A stretch of 64,000 nt of DNA from Gammaproteobacteria bacterium (GTDB lineage Bacteria > Pseudomonadota > Gammaproteobacteria > HK1), in NCBI GenBank assembly GCA_021773635.1, contig JAJFJV010000017.1, positions 228,475-292,474 of the forward strand, in the 5' to 3' direction. The translations under genes and the position numbers were made by a program. The stretch's first letter is position 1. Each line of letters opens with the position of its first letter. Shown here piece after piece: positions 47,064 to 53,240 of the stretch. The notes under the pieces were generated by a model. The model saw only the letters and a program-made list of their open reading frames with translations, had not been told where the DNA came from and searched no databases.

Positions 47064-47831
47064 ATGAACAACACAAACCAACCTTTAGCCTTGATAGTGG
47101 GTGGCTCCAGCGGGATGGGCCTCGCTACCGCAAAGCAGTTGCTTGCACGTGGCATTGATACCGTCCTTGTTGGCAGCACCCCTGCAAAACTGGAAAGCGC
47201 AAGGAATCAGCTTTCCGGAAAGGGACACGTTGAAACCATCCAGGCAAATCTGTCCGAGCCTGATGATGTCAAACGCGTGATCGATTTTTCCGAAGATCAC
47301 AACCGTCACATCAAATATCTTGTCAATGCGGCGGGATATTTCAAACCAACCCCATTCCTTGAGCATGAGCACAAAGACTTCGACACCTACATGGACCTGA
47401 ACCGCGCAGCGTTCTTCATTTCCCAGGCCGTCTCGAAAAATATGGCGGCAAATGGTGGCGGCTCTATTGTGCATATTGGCTCAATGTGGGCAAAACAGGC
47501 GATCAAGGCCACACCCTCCTCGGCTTATTCCATGGCCAAGGCCGGATTACACGCGCTCACTCAACACATGGCAATGGAATTGGCTGATGAGAATATCCGC
47601 GTTAATGCAGTTTCCCCGGCCGTTGTGAAAACCCCTATTTACGAGTCATTCATTGAACCGGAACAAATCGATGAAACGCTTGCCACATTCGATGCATTTC
47701 ATCCCGTTGGACGGATTGGCACACCGGAGGATGTCGCCAATACGATTAGCTTTCTGCTCAGTGACGAATCCAGCTGGGTAACGGGCGCCATCTGGGATGT
47801 TGATGGCGGGGTAATCGCGGGTAGAAACTAG
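47064..47831 (+). CDS. Short-chain dehydrogenase/reductase
   Basis: The product is 255 residues from the ATG at 47064, preceded by GGAG at 8 nt. The NAD(P)-binding motif is [21 protein letters not shown] is the second motif, and the catalytic Ser, Tyr and Lys lie in [10 protein letters not shown] and [14 protein letters not shown]. The C-terminal [11 protein letters not shown] is typical of classical SDRs. Substrate unknown. It is divergent from hxlR and runs opposite to the other cassette genes, so it must have its own promoter. Confidence 0.88.
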   Translation: MNNTNQPLALIVGGSSGMGLATAKQLLARGIDTVLVGSTPAKLESARNQLSGKGHVETIQANLSEPDDVKRVIDFSEDHNRHIKYLVNAAGYFKPTPFLEHEHKDFDTYMDLNRAAFFISQAVSKNMAANGGGSIVHIGSMWAKQAIKATPSSAYSMAKAGLHALTQHMAMELADENIRVNAVSPAVVKTPIYESFIEPEQIDETLATFDAFHPVGRIGTPEDVANTISFLLSDESSWVTGAIWDVDGGVIAGRN

Positions 47832-47884
47832 AACACCCTCCGGGTGGATGGCTGGATGCCTCCACCCGGGGGCGCTTGTGAAAC

Positions 47885-47972
47885 ATAACGTTGGAGCCAA
47901 GCCGCGCTGCCACCGGAACACCCGAGAAACACCACAGAACTTTCAAGCGTCGGCTTGGGCGATTTGTTAGAT
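47885..47972 (-). repeat. attC of cassette 9
   Basis: R' is ATAACG (47885-47890) and R'' is TTTGTTAGATT (right end). Inner arms GCCAAGCCG and CGGCTTGGGC pair. The R'' reads, on the minus strand, as the complement of the first bases of cassette 9 (TTAGATTGAC at 48296 downward). Confidence 0.8.
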
Positions 47973-48001
47973 TGCAGTCTCAATTCAATCTCCAAATCAT
48001 C

Positions 48002-48277
48002 CTAAGAAGAGCCAGAAGCTCCTCCTAAGACAGACAATCCGAACATACTCGATACTGCAACAATCAATGATACAGTTCCCTTAGCCAGATGCTTTTCACC
48101 AACTTCAGTGTATGAACCTGGCAGGAACGGTACAACAAACGGTAGCCAATTAGCCCAACGCCTTGCAGAAGGCCTCATATCCCCAAACATTTTCGAAAAA
48201 TGATAGATCATCGAAATTATTGAGGCGGCCGCCATAATAAAGACAACAACATTTAGGATCGCGTAGATTTTTTCCAT
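48002..48277 (-). CDS. Integron cassette 9: small two-helix membrane protein
   Basis: A 91-residue protein of unknown function. Two hydrophobic helices are seen: about residues 6-25 (ILNVVVFIMAAASIISMIY) and 68-86 (VSLIVAVSSMFGLSVLGG). Between them lies a basic, aromatic loop with WLPFVVPFLPGSY. The gene starts 19 nt inside a 408-bp cassette (47889-48296). No known family was recognised. Confidence 0.7.
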   Translation of the reverse strand: MEKIYAILNVVVFIMAAASIISMIYHFSKMFGDMRPSARRWANWLPFVVPFLPGSYTEVGEKHLAKGTVSLIVAVSSMFGLSVLGGASGSS

Positions 48278-48291
48278 ATTATTTTCGTCAA

Positions 48292-48350
48292 TCTAACGTC
48301 TCGCCTCAGTCGCGCGGCGAAGACGCGTCGGTCTGGAGGAGTTTGTTAGA
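48292..48350 (-). repeat. attC of cassette 8
   Basis: A 59-nt site with R' TCTAACG (48292-48298) and R'' TTTGTTAGA (48342-48350), with internal arms CGCGCGGCG and GACGCGTCGG. R'' is complementary to the first bases of cassette 8 (TTAGAGGACT). It encodes the last residues and stop of the cassette 8 gene. Confidence 0.85.
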
Positions 48351-48878
48351 GGATTTCTCCTCCAAACCAAATTCTTTGAATCGATGCAGCAACCGAACCC
48401 AGAATCGCACACCGAGGACTAGCAAAATTCCAAAAAGGACTTTTAATCCTGAAGCCAGAAAATTTGCTACAGAATTTACATTAAATGTTCTTTGCCCCTC
48501 AAACTCATAAGCCCCTCCAAATGTTTGGATCAGCAGACTGATAAAACCCGGAAGCGAAACAAAGACTATTACAAGGCCCGCCGTTGATATAGCTACGGCC
48601 TGTAATTGACCTATAGAGGTGCCAGACTCTTCCCCGCCATTTTTTTCACCGACTATCCACTTCGATAAAGCTGGAGTAACCATCCAAAGCACTATTCCTA
48701 CTACAAGGGGTCCAAATACTGCTGCAATAATTGCGACAATTCCAGCAGTATCAATCCCGGAACGACCATCGTTATAGAGCAATACTGTATAGATTGAAGG
48801 CAGGTACATTATCCCTCGCGCTATTACATAAATCGCAACAACTCGTACCGCTATTCTGGCTAGGATGTTTGGTTCCAT
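48306..48878 (-). CDS. Integron cassette 8: membrane protein of unknown function
   Basis: A 190-residue protein with four predicted membrane segments (about residues 8-28, 45-68, 92-120 and 140-160). AGGA precedes the ATG. Its C-terminus, SSNKLLQTDASSPRD, is encoded by the attC itself, so the tail is a cassette-derived extension and not part of the original fold. No known family was recognised. Cassette limits are 48297-48901. Confidence 0.7.
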   Translation of the reverse strand: MEPNILARIAVRVVAIYVIARGIMYLPSIYTVLLYNDGRSGIDTAGIVAIIAAVFGPLVVGIVLWMVTPALSKWIVGEKNGGEESGTSIGQLQAVAISTAGLVIVFVSLPGFISLLIQTFGGAYEFEGQRTFNVNSVANFLASGLKVLFGILLVLGVRFWVRLLHRFKEFGLEEKSSNKLLQTDASSPRD

Positions 48879-48896
48879 TTTCTATTTCCTAAGTCC

Positions 48897-48977
48897 TCTA
48901 ACGTTTAAATTGAGGGGCGAGCCGCTGTAAGGCGAGTCCCGAACTGAGCGCAGCGAAGGCTCAAATGCCTTGTTAGA
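48897..48977 (-). repeat. attC of cassette 7
   Basis: R' TCTAACG (48897-48903) and R'' CTTGTTAGA (48969-48977). Arms TTGAGGGGCGAGCC and GGCTCAAATG pair imperfectly. R'' complements the first bases of cassette 7 (TTAGAGGTTA). Confidence 0.85.
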
Positions 48978-48980
48978 GGT

Positions 48981-49442
48981 TTAATTTGCAAGATATGCAA
49001 TTTGTGATGAAACATATTCAATTTTCACATACCTTGCAGATTGTAGTGATAATTCAGGAATATATACGTTAAACCCCGTGCTGTTGCCTGAAGATATTTT
49101 ATTAATAGTAAACTCTTTGGATGCTTCTCCTACTGATAGAGTAAATTCTATATTTAAGTGGTCTACTGCTTGTGAATTAATTATACGGCCTGAAAATTTT
49201 ACACCTGTTAAGTGTTTCTCTTGTGTGGCACCAGTAAGCATGAAGACATTGTCTATTTGTTGAGTATTAGAAACAGAGAAGTCAACTGTATGCTTAGATG
49301 TGATTACTTCTACTAGAGAATTAATGCGCTGACTTTGTTCGCTTTGGTTTACTAGAACAAATAAACCAATTAAGAGAATAAGTATGAAATTTATAACTGG
49401 CAGCTTACTACTAGATTTATTATTTTCTGCGCTATCTGTCAT
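48981..49442 (-). CDS. Integron cassette 7: membrane-anchored protein of unknown function
   Basis: A 153-residue AT-rich gene product. It has one N-terminal membrane segment (about residues 15-32, VINFILILLIGLFVLVN) and a predicted periplasmic beta-rich domain with Ser/Thr/Asn-rich composition (FSVSNTQQIDNVFMLTGATQ). This is a type II anchored topology. No known family was recognised. Cassette limits are 48902-49464. Confidence 0.7.
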   Translation of the reverse strand: MTDSAENNKSSSKLPVINFILILLIGLFVLVNQSEQSQRINSLVEVITSKHTVDFSVSNTQQIDNVFMLTGATQEKHLTGVKFSGRIINSQAVDHLNIEFTLSVGEASKEFTINKISSGNSTGFNVYIPELSLQSARYVKIEYVSSQIAYLAN

Positions 49443-49459
49443 AGTAGTTTCTTTTAACC

Positions 49460-49548
49460 TCTAACGTTGTGATAACGTGCCACCATGAGTGGAGGCCCGT
49501 AGTTTGGGCCGTAGCTTATGGTGGTCACAGTTGATGACCTTGTTATGC
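49460..49548 (-). repeat. attC of cassette 6
   Basis: R' TCTAACG (49460-49466) and R'' TTGTTATGC (49540-49548). Arms GTGCCACCAT and ATGGTGGTCAC, and GGCCC/GGGCC in the centre, form a clear stem. R'' complements the first bases of cassette 6 (TTATGCATAC). Confidence 0.85.
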
Positions 49549-49551
49549 AAT

Positions 49552-49959
49552 TTAATGACTAACATATGCATCATTTTCAATAAAATCACAAAAGTCCTTT
49601 TTTAAATATGTTGAAGACTTTTCCATCATTTCACGAGTTACTTTGTCTGTCTTTTTGTCATCCTTAGAACGAATGGAGCGTACCAACATGGTTTTCAACA
49701 TATAACCTTTTATCATCATAAAATGATTTCGCATTTCCCCCAATTCTTCAGGGTATGGGGCTTCCTTATTATTGGTGGTATTAGCATTTATAAGTTTTTG
49801 GAGCTCCGAAGCTGCTTTATTGGCGCGCTCTAAAGTAAATGCACTTTCATCCACTGGCCAATGGCCTTCACCTTGGCTTTTTACCTTTTTACAAAATTCG
49901 ACTCCATGTGCAGTAATTGAAAAGAAGGAAAAAGCCAAGATTAAAATAGTTTGTTTCAT
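49552..49959 (-). CDS. Integron cassette 6: small secreted protein of unknown function
   Basis: A 135-residue protein with a signal peptide (MKQTILILAFSFFSITAHG, cleavage about residue 19). The mature part is helical and charged, with two Cys (FCKKVK and DFCDFI) that could form a disulfide. AAGGA precedes the ATG by a normal distance. No known family was recognised. Cassette limits are 49465-49980. Confidence 0.7.
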   Translation of the reverse strand: MKQTILILAFSFFSITAHGVEFCKKVKSQGEGHWPVDESAFTLERANKAASELQKLINANTTNNKEAPYPEELGEMRNHFMMIKGYMLKTMLVRSIRSKDDKKTDKVTREMMEKSSTYLKKDFCDFIENDAYVSH

Positions 49960-49974
49960 ATGATTCCTTTGTAT

Positions 49975-50029
49975 GCATAACGCCCAGAGCTGCGGTGCGA
50001 AGCATCCGCCAGCCTTTGCTTGTTATGGC
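49975..50029 (-). repeat. attC of cassette 5
   Basis: A 55-nt site with R' GCATAACG (49975-49982) and R'' TTGTTATGGC (50020-50029), and arms CTGCGGTGC/GCATCCGCCAG. R'' complements the first bases of cassette 5 (TTATGGCTTT). It contains the stop codon of the cassette 5 gene. Confidence 0.85.
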
Positions 50030-50496
50030 CATACTCCGGTAAATTTCAAACTTTCAATTTCGCTTATTGCAAAATGTTCGGTAACTTGGGCTAAATGCCC
50101 GCTCAACGATATCATCACAAATTGACCGTAAGCCGCCATGTCGGCAAAGTGCGCTGTTAGCCTAAAGAAAGATCTTGATCGTTCTTCCACGTTCACATAG
50201 AACTCAATGTTTCCCGCCGCCCAGTTACCGTTATTGGATATGGCAAACTTATAACTACCCTCCGGAAGTTCATAGACCATATAACTTCCGTTTCGTATCC
50301 CCAACGATGGTTCACCATCAATAGTGAGGGTAGGAATCGCAAGGCCCATTACAAAGCTTGACGGTCTATAGATGTAGACTTGGCCAGTACCAGGTTGGAA
50401 TTCGACTAGCCCACTATAGGGAACTCCCTTAGCTCCGCCCAAACTCGTGCAAGCTGCCAAGAACAAAACACAGATCAGTAACAAACATCTAATCAT
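50023..50496 (-). CDS. Integron cassette 5: lipoprotein, DUF2846-like
   Basis: The product is 157 residues from the ATG at 50496 (GGAG upstream). The lipobox LAAC is at the end of MIRCLLLICVLFLAACTSLGG. The domain has the DUF2846 pattern: GQVYIYRPSSFVMG, LTIDGEPSLGIRNGSYMVYELPEG and SYKFAI. DUF2846 lipoproteins have no settled function. The open frame extends 41 codons upstream across an attC, but the lipobox fixes this start. Cassette limits are 49981-50519. Confidence 0.78.
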   Translation of the reverse strand: MIRCLLLICVLFLAACTSLGGAKGVPYSGLVEFQPGTGQVYIYRPSSFVMGLAIPTLTIDGEPSLGIRNGSYMVYELPEGSYKFAISNNGNWAAGNIEFYVNVEERSRSFFRLTAHFADMAAYGQFVMISLSGHLAQVTEHFAISEIESLKFTGVWP

Positions 50497-50513
50497 TGTG
50501 GGAGCTCCGAAAG

Positions 50514-50608
50514 CCATAACGCCTGCATATGCGGCTTGCGTGGAGCGCAGCGGAACGCAAGTCCGAGCCGGCGCATTTTGCTGGCGACATAATGCACTTG
50601 TTATAAGG
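50514..50608 (-). repeat. attC of cassette 4
   Basis: R' CCATAACG (50514-50521) and R'' TTGTTATAAGG (50598-50608), with stem arms CGGCTTGCGT and ACGCAAGTCCG, and GCCGGC in the loop region. R'' complements the first bases of cassette 4 (TTATAAGGCA). Confidence 0.85.
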
Positions 50609-51005
50609 CATTTTTCCACGTCCTACCTGTTAGCTTTACGCTCACTATGCATGAAATTACACACGGTAATAAAAAAAAGAGTAATAGGAATATTAAGGTG
50701 TAAGTATGATCATTGCCAAAAGGAAAACGTACCAATAGAGAGTAAGCTATAAAGCCTAGTAGTGGTGTAACTATACCGAGAACAACTCCTTTCGATTTAT
50801 AAATTAAACCTGACACAAACCCTGCTGCGATAGAACTTAAAACGTATATGTAAAAAAAGTTTCGGCACGCCCAAATTTCGTGTGCTTCGTGAACATCAAT
50901 GTTGCCGCAATTTGACCAAAATACCTCTTCGGAAACGAACATCCCCAAATAGACAATAATACTTCCCGCAATAGAGCCTAATACGAATTTTTGAGTTTTA
51001 CTCAT
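50601..51005 (-). CDS. Integron cassette 4: membrane protein of unknown function
   Basis: A 134-residue protein with four hydrophobic segments (about residues 8-26, 52-72, 75-95 and 102-124). C33 and C47 in the first loop could be paired. The ATG lies only 9 nt inside the cassette, so translation must depend on the cassette leader or upstream coupling. The stop lies in the attC. No known family was recognised. Cassette limits are 50520-51014. Confidence 0.7.
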   Translation of the reverse strand: MSKTQKFVLGSIAGSIIVYLGMFVSEEVFWSNCGNIDVHEAHEIWACRNFFYIYVLSSIAAGFVSGLIYKSKGVVLGIVTPLLGFIAYSLLVRFPFGNDHTYTLIFLLLFFLLPCVISCIVSVKLTGRTWKNAL

Positions 51006-51008
51006 GCC

Positions 51009-51120
51009 TTATAACGCCGCGGTAAATTGCAGCTTTGTAGTTGATTGTGTTGTGGCAGCGTAGCGACCGCCACATAAACAAGCGACGGAAAAGCTGTCAA
51101 TTTGACCGCTTTGTTAACTG
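51009..51120 (-). repeat. attC of cassette 3
   Basis: The longest site of the array (112 nt), with R' TTATAACG (51009-51016) and R'' TTGTTAACTG (51111-51120). Arms GCGGTAAATTG/CAATTTGACCGC and TTGCAGCTTT/AAGCTGTCAA pair. R'' complements the first bases of cassette 3 (TTAACTGTAC). Confidence 0.85.
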
Positions 51121-51510
51121 TGCGATGGTGGAGCTGCGGTACAAAATTAAAAACCACAAACCGTACCAAACAAAGCAAGCCAGGTAAGAATATAAAATAA
51201 TATTACTTGATGGCTTGCCACCGGCCCAACCCCACGCCATTGCATTACCACTATAAAAGAACGCTAATGCCAAAGCTACAAGACCAACTTTACGAGCCCA
51301 TAGCTTTAGCTTAAGCAGACCAATACCACTTACCAAAAGCGCTACCGAGATAAAAAACTCTCCCGAATACGAACCCAATTTATACGCTAACGACTGAACC
51401 TCAAACTCTTGATGGTTTGGGCCAAGATTCAGCAGGGGCCAAATAGTGCCGATAAATCCAGAAATAATTAGATAAAAGGCTGTAATTCGAAGTGCTTTAG
51501 TCATATTCAT
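51097..51510 (-). CDS. Integron cassette 3: membrane protein of unknown function
   Basis: A 137-residue protein with four predicted membrane helices (about residues 8-28, 48-66, 72-92 and 102-124), DoxX-like in size but without convincing motifs. The ATG is 12 nt inside the cassette and has no Shine-Dalgarno; a second ATG follows at codon 3. The stop lies in the attC. Cassette limits are 51015-51522. Confidence 0.7.
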   Translation of the reverse strand: MNMTKALRITAFYLIISGFIGTIWPLLNLGPNHQEFEVQSLAYKLGSYSGEFFISVALLVSGIGLLKLKLWARKVGLVALALAFFYSGNAMAWGWAGGKPSSNIILYSYLACFVWYGLWFLILYRSSTIAQLTKRSN

Positions 51511-51515
51511 GTGTA

Positions 51516-51613
51516 CAGTTAACGTTTGAGTTAAGCGGCTGCCTTGCCCAGAGCGAAGCGGCGGGTAAGGCAGTCCGGCCCCGCAGGGGCGAACTTCAAC
51601 GACTTGTTATGCG
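51516..51613 (-). repeat. attC of cassette 2
   Basis: R' CAGTTAACG (51516-51524) and R'' TTGTTATGCG (51604-51613), with arms GTTTGAGTT/AACTTCAAC and CTGCCTTGCC/GGTAAGGCAG, and a CCCCGCAGGGG inner hairpin. R'' complements the first bases of cassette 2 (TTATGCGTCA). Confidence 0.88.
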
Positions 51614-51616
51614 TAA

Positions 51617-51961
51617 CTAGATAGAGCGCCAACATAGATCTCCTCTGCAACTAGCCTGAACTACGATTTGTTTAGAGGTATTTACTTCGATGTATATAGT
51701 CGCTTTTTGCGTTGAGTTAAATGGGAATTTATAAGTTCGAGAAACATTAAATACCCAGATTACATTATTATTTTCAAGTTTTAGAATCGAATCTGGAATT
51801 GCATCTCGTAAATAGCCCACTCTCGCCAAATACGCTTGTTGTATGGGTTTGCCAGATAAGCTTTCTAAGTTTTTATTGAATTCGTCGTATGCCATACCCT
51901 TGGTAGCGCACCCAGATAAAGCAATGCAAATTACTAAGAGTATGAGGAAATTGTTACGCAT
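51617..51961 (-). CDS. Integron cassette 2: lipoprotein of unknown function
   Basis: The product is 114 residues from the ATG at 51961, chosen because GGGAG lies 9 nt upstream. The lipobox LSGC ends the signal sequence MRNNFLILLVICIALSGC. The mature part has YDEFNKNLESL and a beta-rich C-terminal half with two Cys (ASCRGDLCWRSI). It has the look of small SmpA/BamE-like lipoproteins, but no motif proves it. In-frame ATGs at 51970 and 52030 are less likely. Cassette limits are 51523-52040. Confidence 0.72.
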   Translation of the reverse strand: MRNNFLILLVICIALSGCATKGMAYDEFNKNLESLSGKPIQQAYLARVGYLRDAIPDSILKLENNNVIWVFNVSRTYKFPFNSTQKATIYIEVNTSKQIVVQASCRGDLCWRSI

Positions 51962-52033
51962 CGATGCCATCTCCCGCTTGAATTGTGGGCTTTGAATGTA
52001 GAACCCTTCATTTATTCTCGCTAATTCCATTGA

Positions 52034-52131
52034 CGCATAACGCCTTGCTCAGAGGCATTTTAAAGTGGCGCATTTTTGCGTATGCAAAATAAGCGCCGCT
52101 TTAAAATGTCCACTGGAGCTATTTGTTATGT
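52034..52131 (-). repeat. attC of cassette 1
   Basis: R' CGCATAACG (52034-52042) and R'' TTTGTTATGT (right end). Arms CATTTTAAAG/CTTTAAAATG and GGCGC/GCGCC give a long stem. R'' complements the first bases of cassette 1 (TTATGTGAGT at 52962 downward). It contains the stop of the cassette 1 gene. Confidence 0.88.
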
Positions 52132-52938
52132 GATGTTTATTAATTTTTCTGGCAACCATCTTGATTGATCTTCATATCCTTTAGGTAGAAGTTTTTCTCG
52201 ATATTCCTTTCCTTGTAGAATTTTTTCAATTATTGGGTGCTCTGGATTATTTCTACCAAGAGTGTTTTCTCCATAAAAATAACCAAAGCCTCCTTCATGC
52301 TCTGCATTAAAACGTGAATTTATTGTTTCTATAATTTGAGCTGATTCATCAAAGAAAAAATCACCAAAATGAACATTTGTGCTCCATAGGACACCATAGC
52401 CTTTTATGTTTTTGTCAAATAGCGCCTTAACATTAGCTGTACATCTTTGGATCCAGTAAGCCCAATTAACTACTTCAATTCCTGTTTCATCTTCAACTAT
52501 TTTTTTCTTTCTAAAAGGTCCATGCTTTGGAGGCCCATACCTTGAAATAGCAAAATGTGATGGACCATCAAACTCTACAAAAACAGAATGACCTTCATAG
52601 GTTATTTTAAAATCCATTTTGAATCTTTTAATTCTAATTTGTCTTTCTATATTACAGTTTGGTAAGGCCTCTTTAATAATTGAAATTAAAAGAAATTCAT
52701 CTAGACTTGAGTATTCAACTGGTGGCGCATTATTTATTTCACCACCATACCAAGCTTTTTGAATTTTACGTTCATCAATTACTTCTACGCCTTCCATAAC
52801 TTTAAATTTTAGAAAGCTAATATCATCATCATTAACACCTAGGAATTCTTTAATATCGCTTTTAGTGAGAAAAGAACCAATTGACATATCACTATTCTTT
52901 AAATCAAAAATTCCTTGCGGTCTTCCTAGTATTGCCAT
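52126..52938 (-). CDS. Integron cassette 1: putative PD-(D/E)XK/RAP-like nuclease-fold protein
   Basis: A 270-residue, very AT-rich gene directly next to attI. The central region has a strand-strand pattern like Vsr/DUF559/RAP-type nuclease folds: D109 in RFKMDFKITYEG, E122-F-D124-G in VFVEFDGPSHF, H128, then basic KKKI (144-147) and a final strand EVVNWAYWIQ. It may be a restriction or repair endonuclease. No methyltransferase gene is adjacent. The N-terminal third (FLTKSDIKEFLGVNDDD) looks like a helical DNA-binding or recognition region. The start codon overlaps the stop of a short attI ORF (TAATG). Confidence 0.6.
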   Translation of the reverse strand: MAILGRPQGIFDLKNSDMSIGSFLTKSDIKEFLGVNDDDISFLKFKVMEGVEVIDERKIQKAWYGGEINNAPPVEYSSLDEFLLISIIKEALPNCNIERQIRIKRFKMDFKITYEGHSVFVEFDGPSHFAISRYGPPKHGPFRKKKIVEDETGIEVVNWAYWIQRCTANVKALFDKNIKGYGVLWSTNVHFGDFFFDESAQIIETINSRFNAEHEGGFGYFYGENTLGRNNPEHPIIEKILQGKEYREKLLPKGYEDQSRWLPEKLINIT

Positions 52939-53048
52939 TATTTATTCTCTTGACTCACATAACAGGATTTATGTGGAAAGCTGGCTCGTGTAATGATTAA
53001 TGCCGATTCGGCAATAAACGGATCAGTGAATACGCTCCGAGGGCTCAT
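52938..53048 (-). CDS. Short ORF spanning attI, coupled to the first cassette
   Basis: A 36-codon frame begins at the ATG at 53048 with GGAG six bases upstream and starts MSPRSVFTDPFIAESALI. It crosses the attI recombination point inside a TGT codon and ends TAA, overlapping the ATG of the cassette 1 gene as TAATG. The peptide has no recognisable domain. It resembles in arrangement the short ORF-11 of attI1 in class 1 integrons, which aids cassette translation. Coding is inferred from ribosome binding site, length and overlap. Confidence 0.55.
   Translation of the reverse strand: MSPRSVFTDPFIAESALIITRASFPHKSCYVSQENK
52956..52963 (-). other. attI recombination core
   Basis: On the minus strand the junction is G|TTATGTG, where the G (52963) belongs to attI and TTATGTG opens cassette 1. 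Upstream in attI lies CCACATAAATCCTG, containing a partial inverted copy (CACATAA). It sits 278 nt from the intI start, between divergent intI and cassettes. The exact outer limits of attI are not defined. Confidence 0.75.
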
Positions 53049-53063
53049 GCTTTTCTCCATAAC

Positions 53064-53172
53064 ACTAATACATTTTATTTATCAACATGTTACAACCTCA
53101 CCGGCCTTCCTTTTCAGTGACCGGTATTTTGGTCTCTCCCGCATTATGTCGCCATCTTTCCACATAATCCGA
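53064..53172. other. intI-attI intergenic region
   Basis: An AT-rich stretch (around 53070-53110 on the minus strand: TTGTAACATGTTGATAAATA) that could hold the cassette promoter Pc, with candidate boxes TTGTAA and TGTATT. No candidate is close enough to consensus to be called. No protein-coding frame was recognised apart from the short ORF ending at 53048. Confidence 0.35.
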
Positions 53173-53201
53173 TTGACATAGCCAGCGCCCGCATCTACTG
53201 T
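53173..53201 (+). promoter_or_regulatory. intI promoter
   Basis: A consensus -35 TTGACA (53173-53178) and a -10 TACTGT (53196-53201) are separated by 17 nt. The -10 lies inside a LexA box, so bound LexA would block RNA polymerase. Confidence 0.75.
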
Positions 53202-53215
53202 ATTTATAATCAGTA
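53196..53215 (+). promoter_or_regulatory. LexA (SOS) box overlapping the intI promoter
   Basis: TACTGTATTTATAATCAGTA is one base away from the core CTGT-N8-ACAG (TCAG in the right half) and otherwise follows the extended consensus. It lies 26 nt before the intI start. LexA control of intI is established for several integrons. Confidence 0.8.
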
Positions 53216-53240
53216 TTCGTAAAGGACCAGGGAGGGTTCC

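Noticed and set aside
50497..50619. N-terminal extension of the cassette 5 lipoprotein across an attC
   Set aside because: The extension would cross a cassette boundary and bury the lipobox; the ATG at 50496 has GGAG and gives a standard lipoprotein signal.
47889..52962. Reading the attC series as a CRISPR-like repeat array or a toxin-antitoxin cluster
   Set aside because: The repeated elements differ in length and centre, share only R'/R'' ends with pairing arms, and alternate with genes of ~90-270 codons next to an IntI; none of the products is a recognisable toxin-antitoxin pair.
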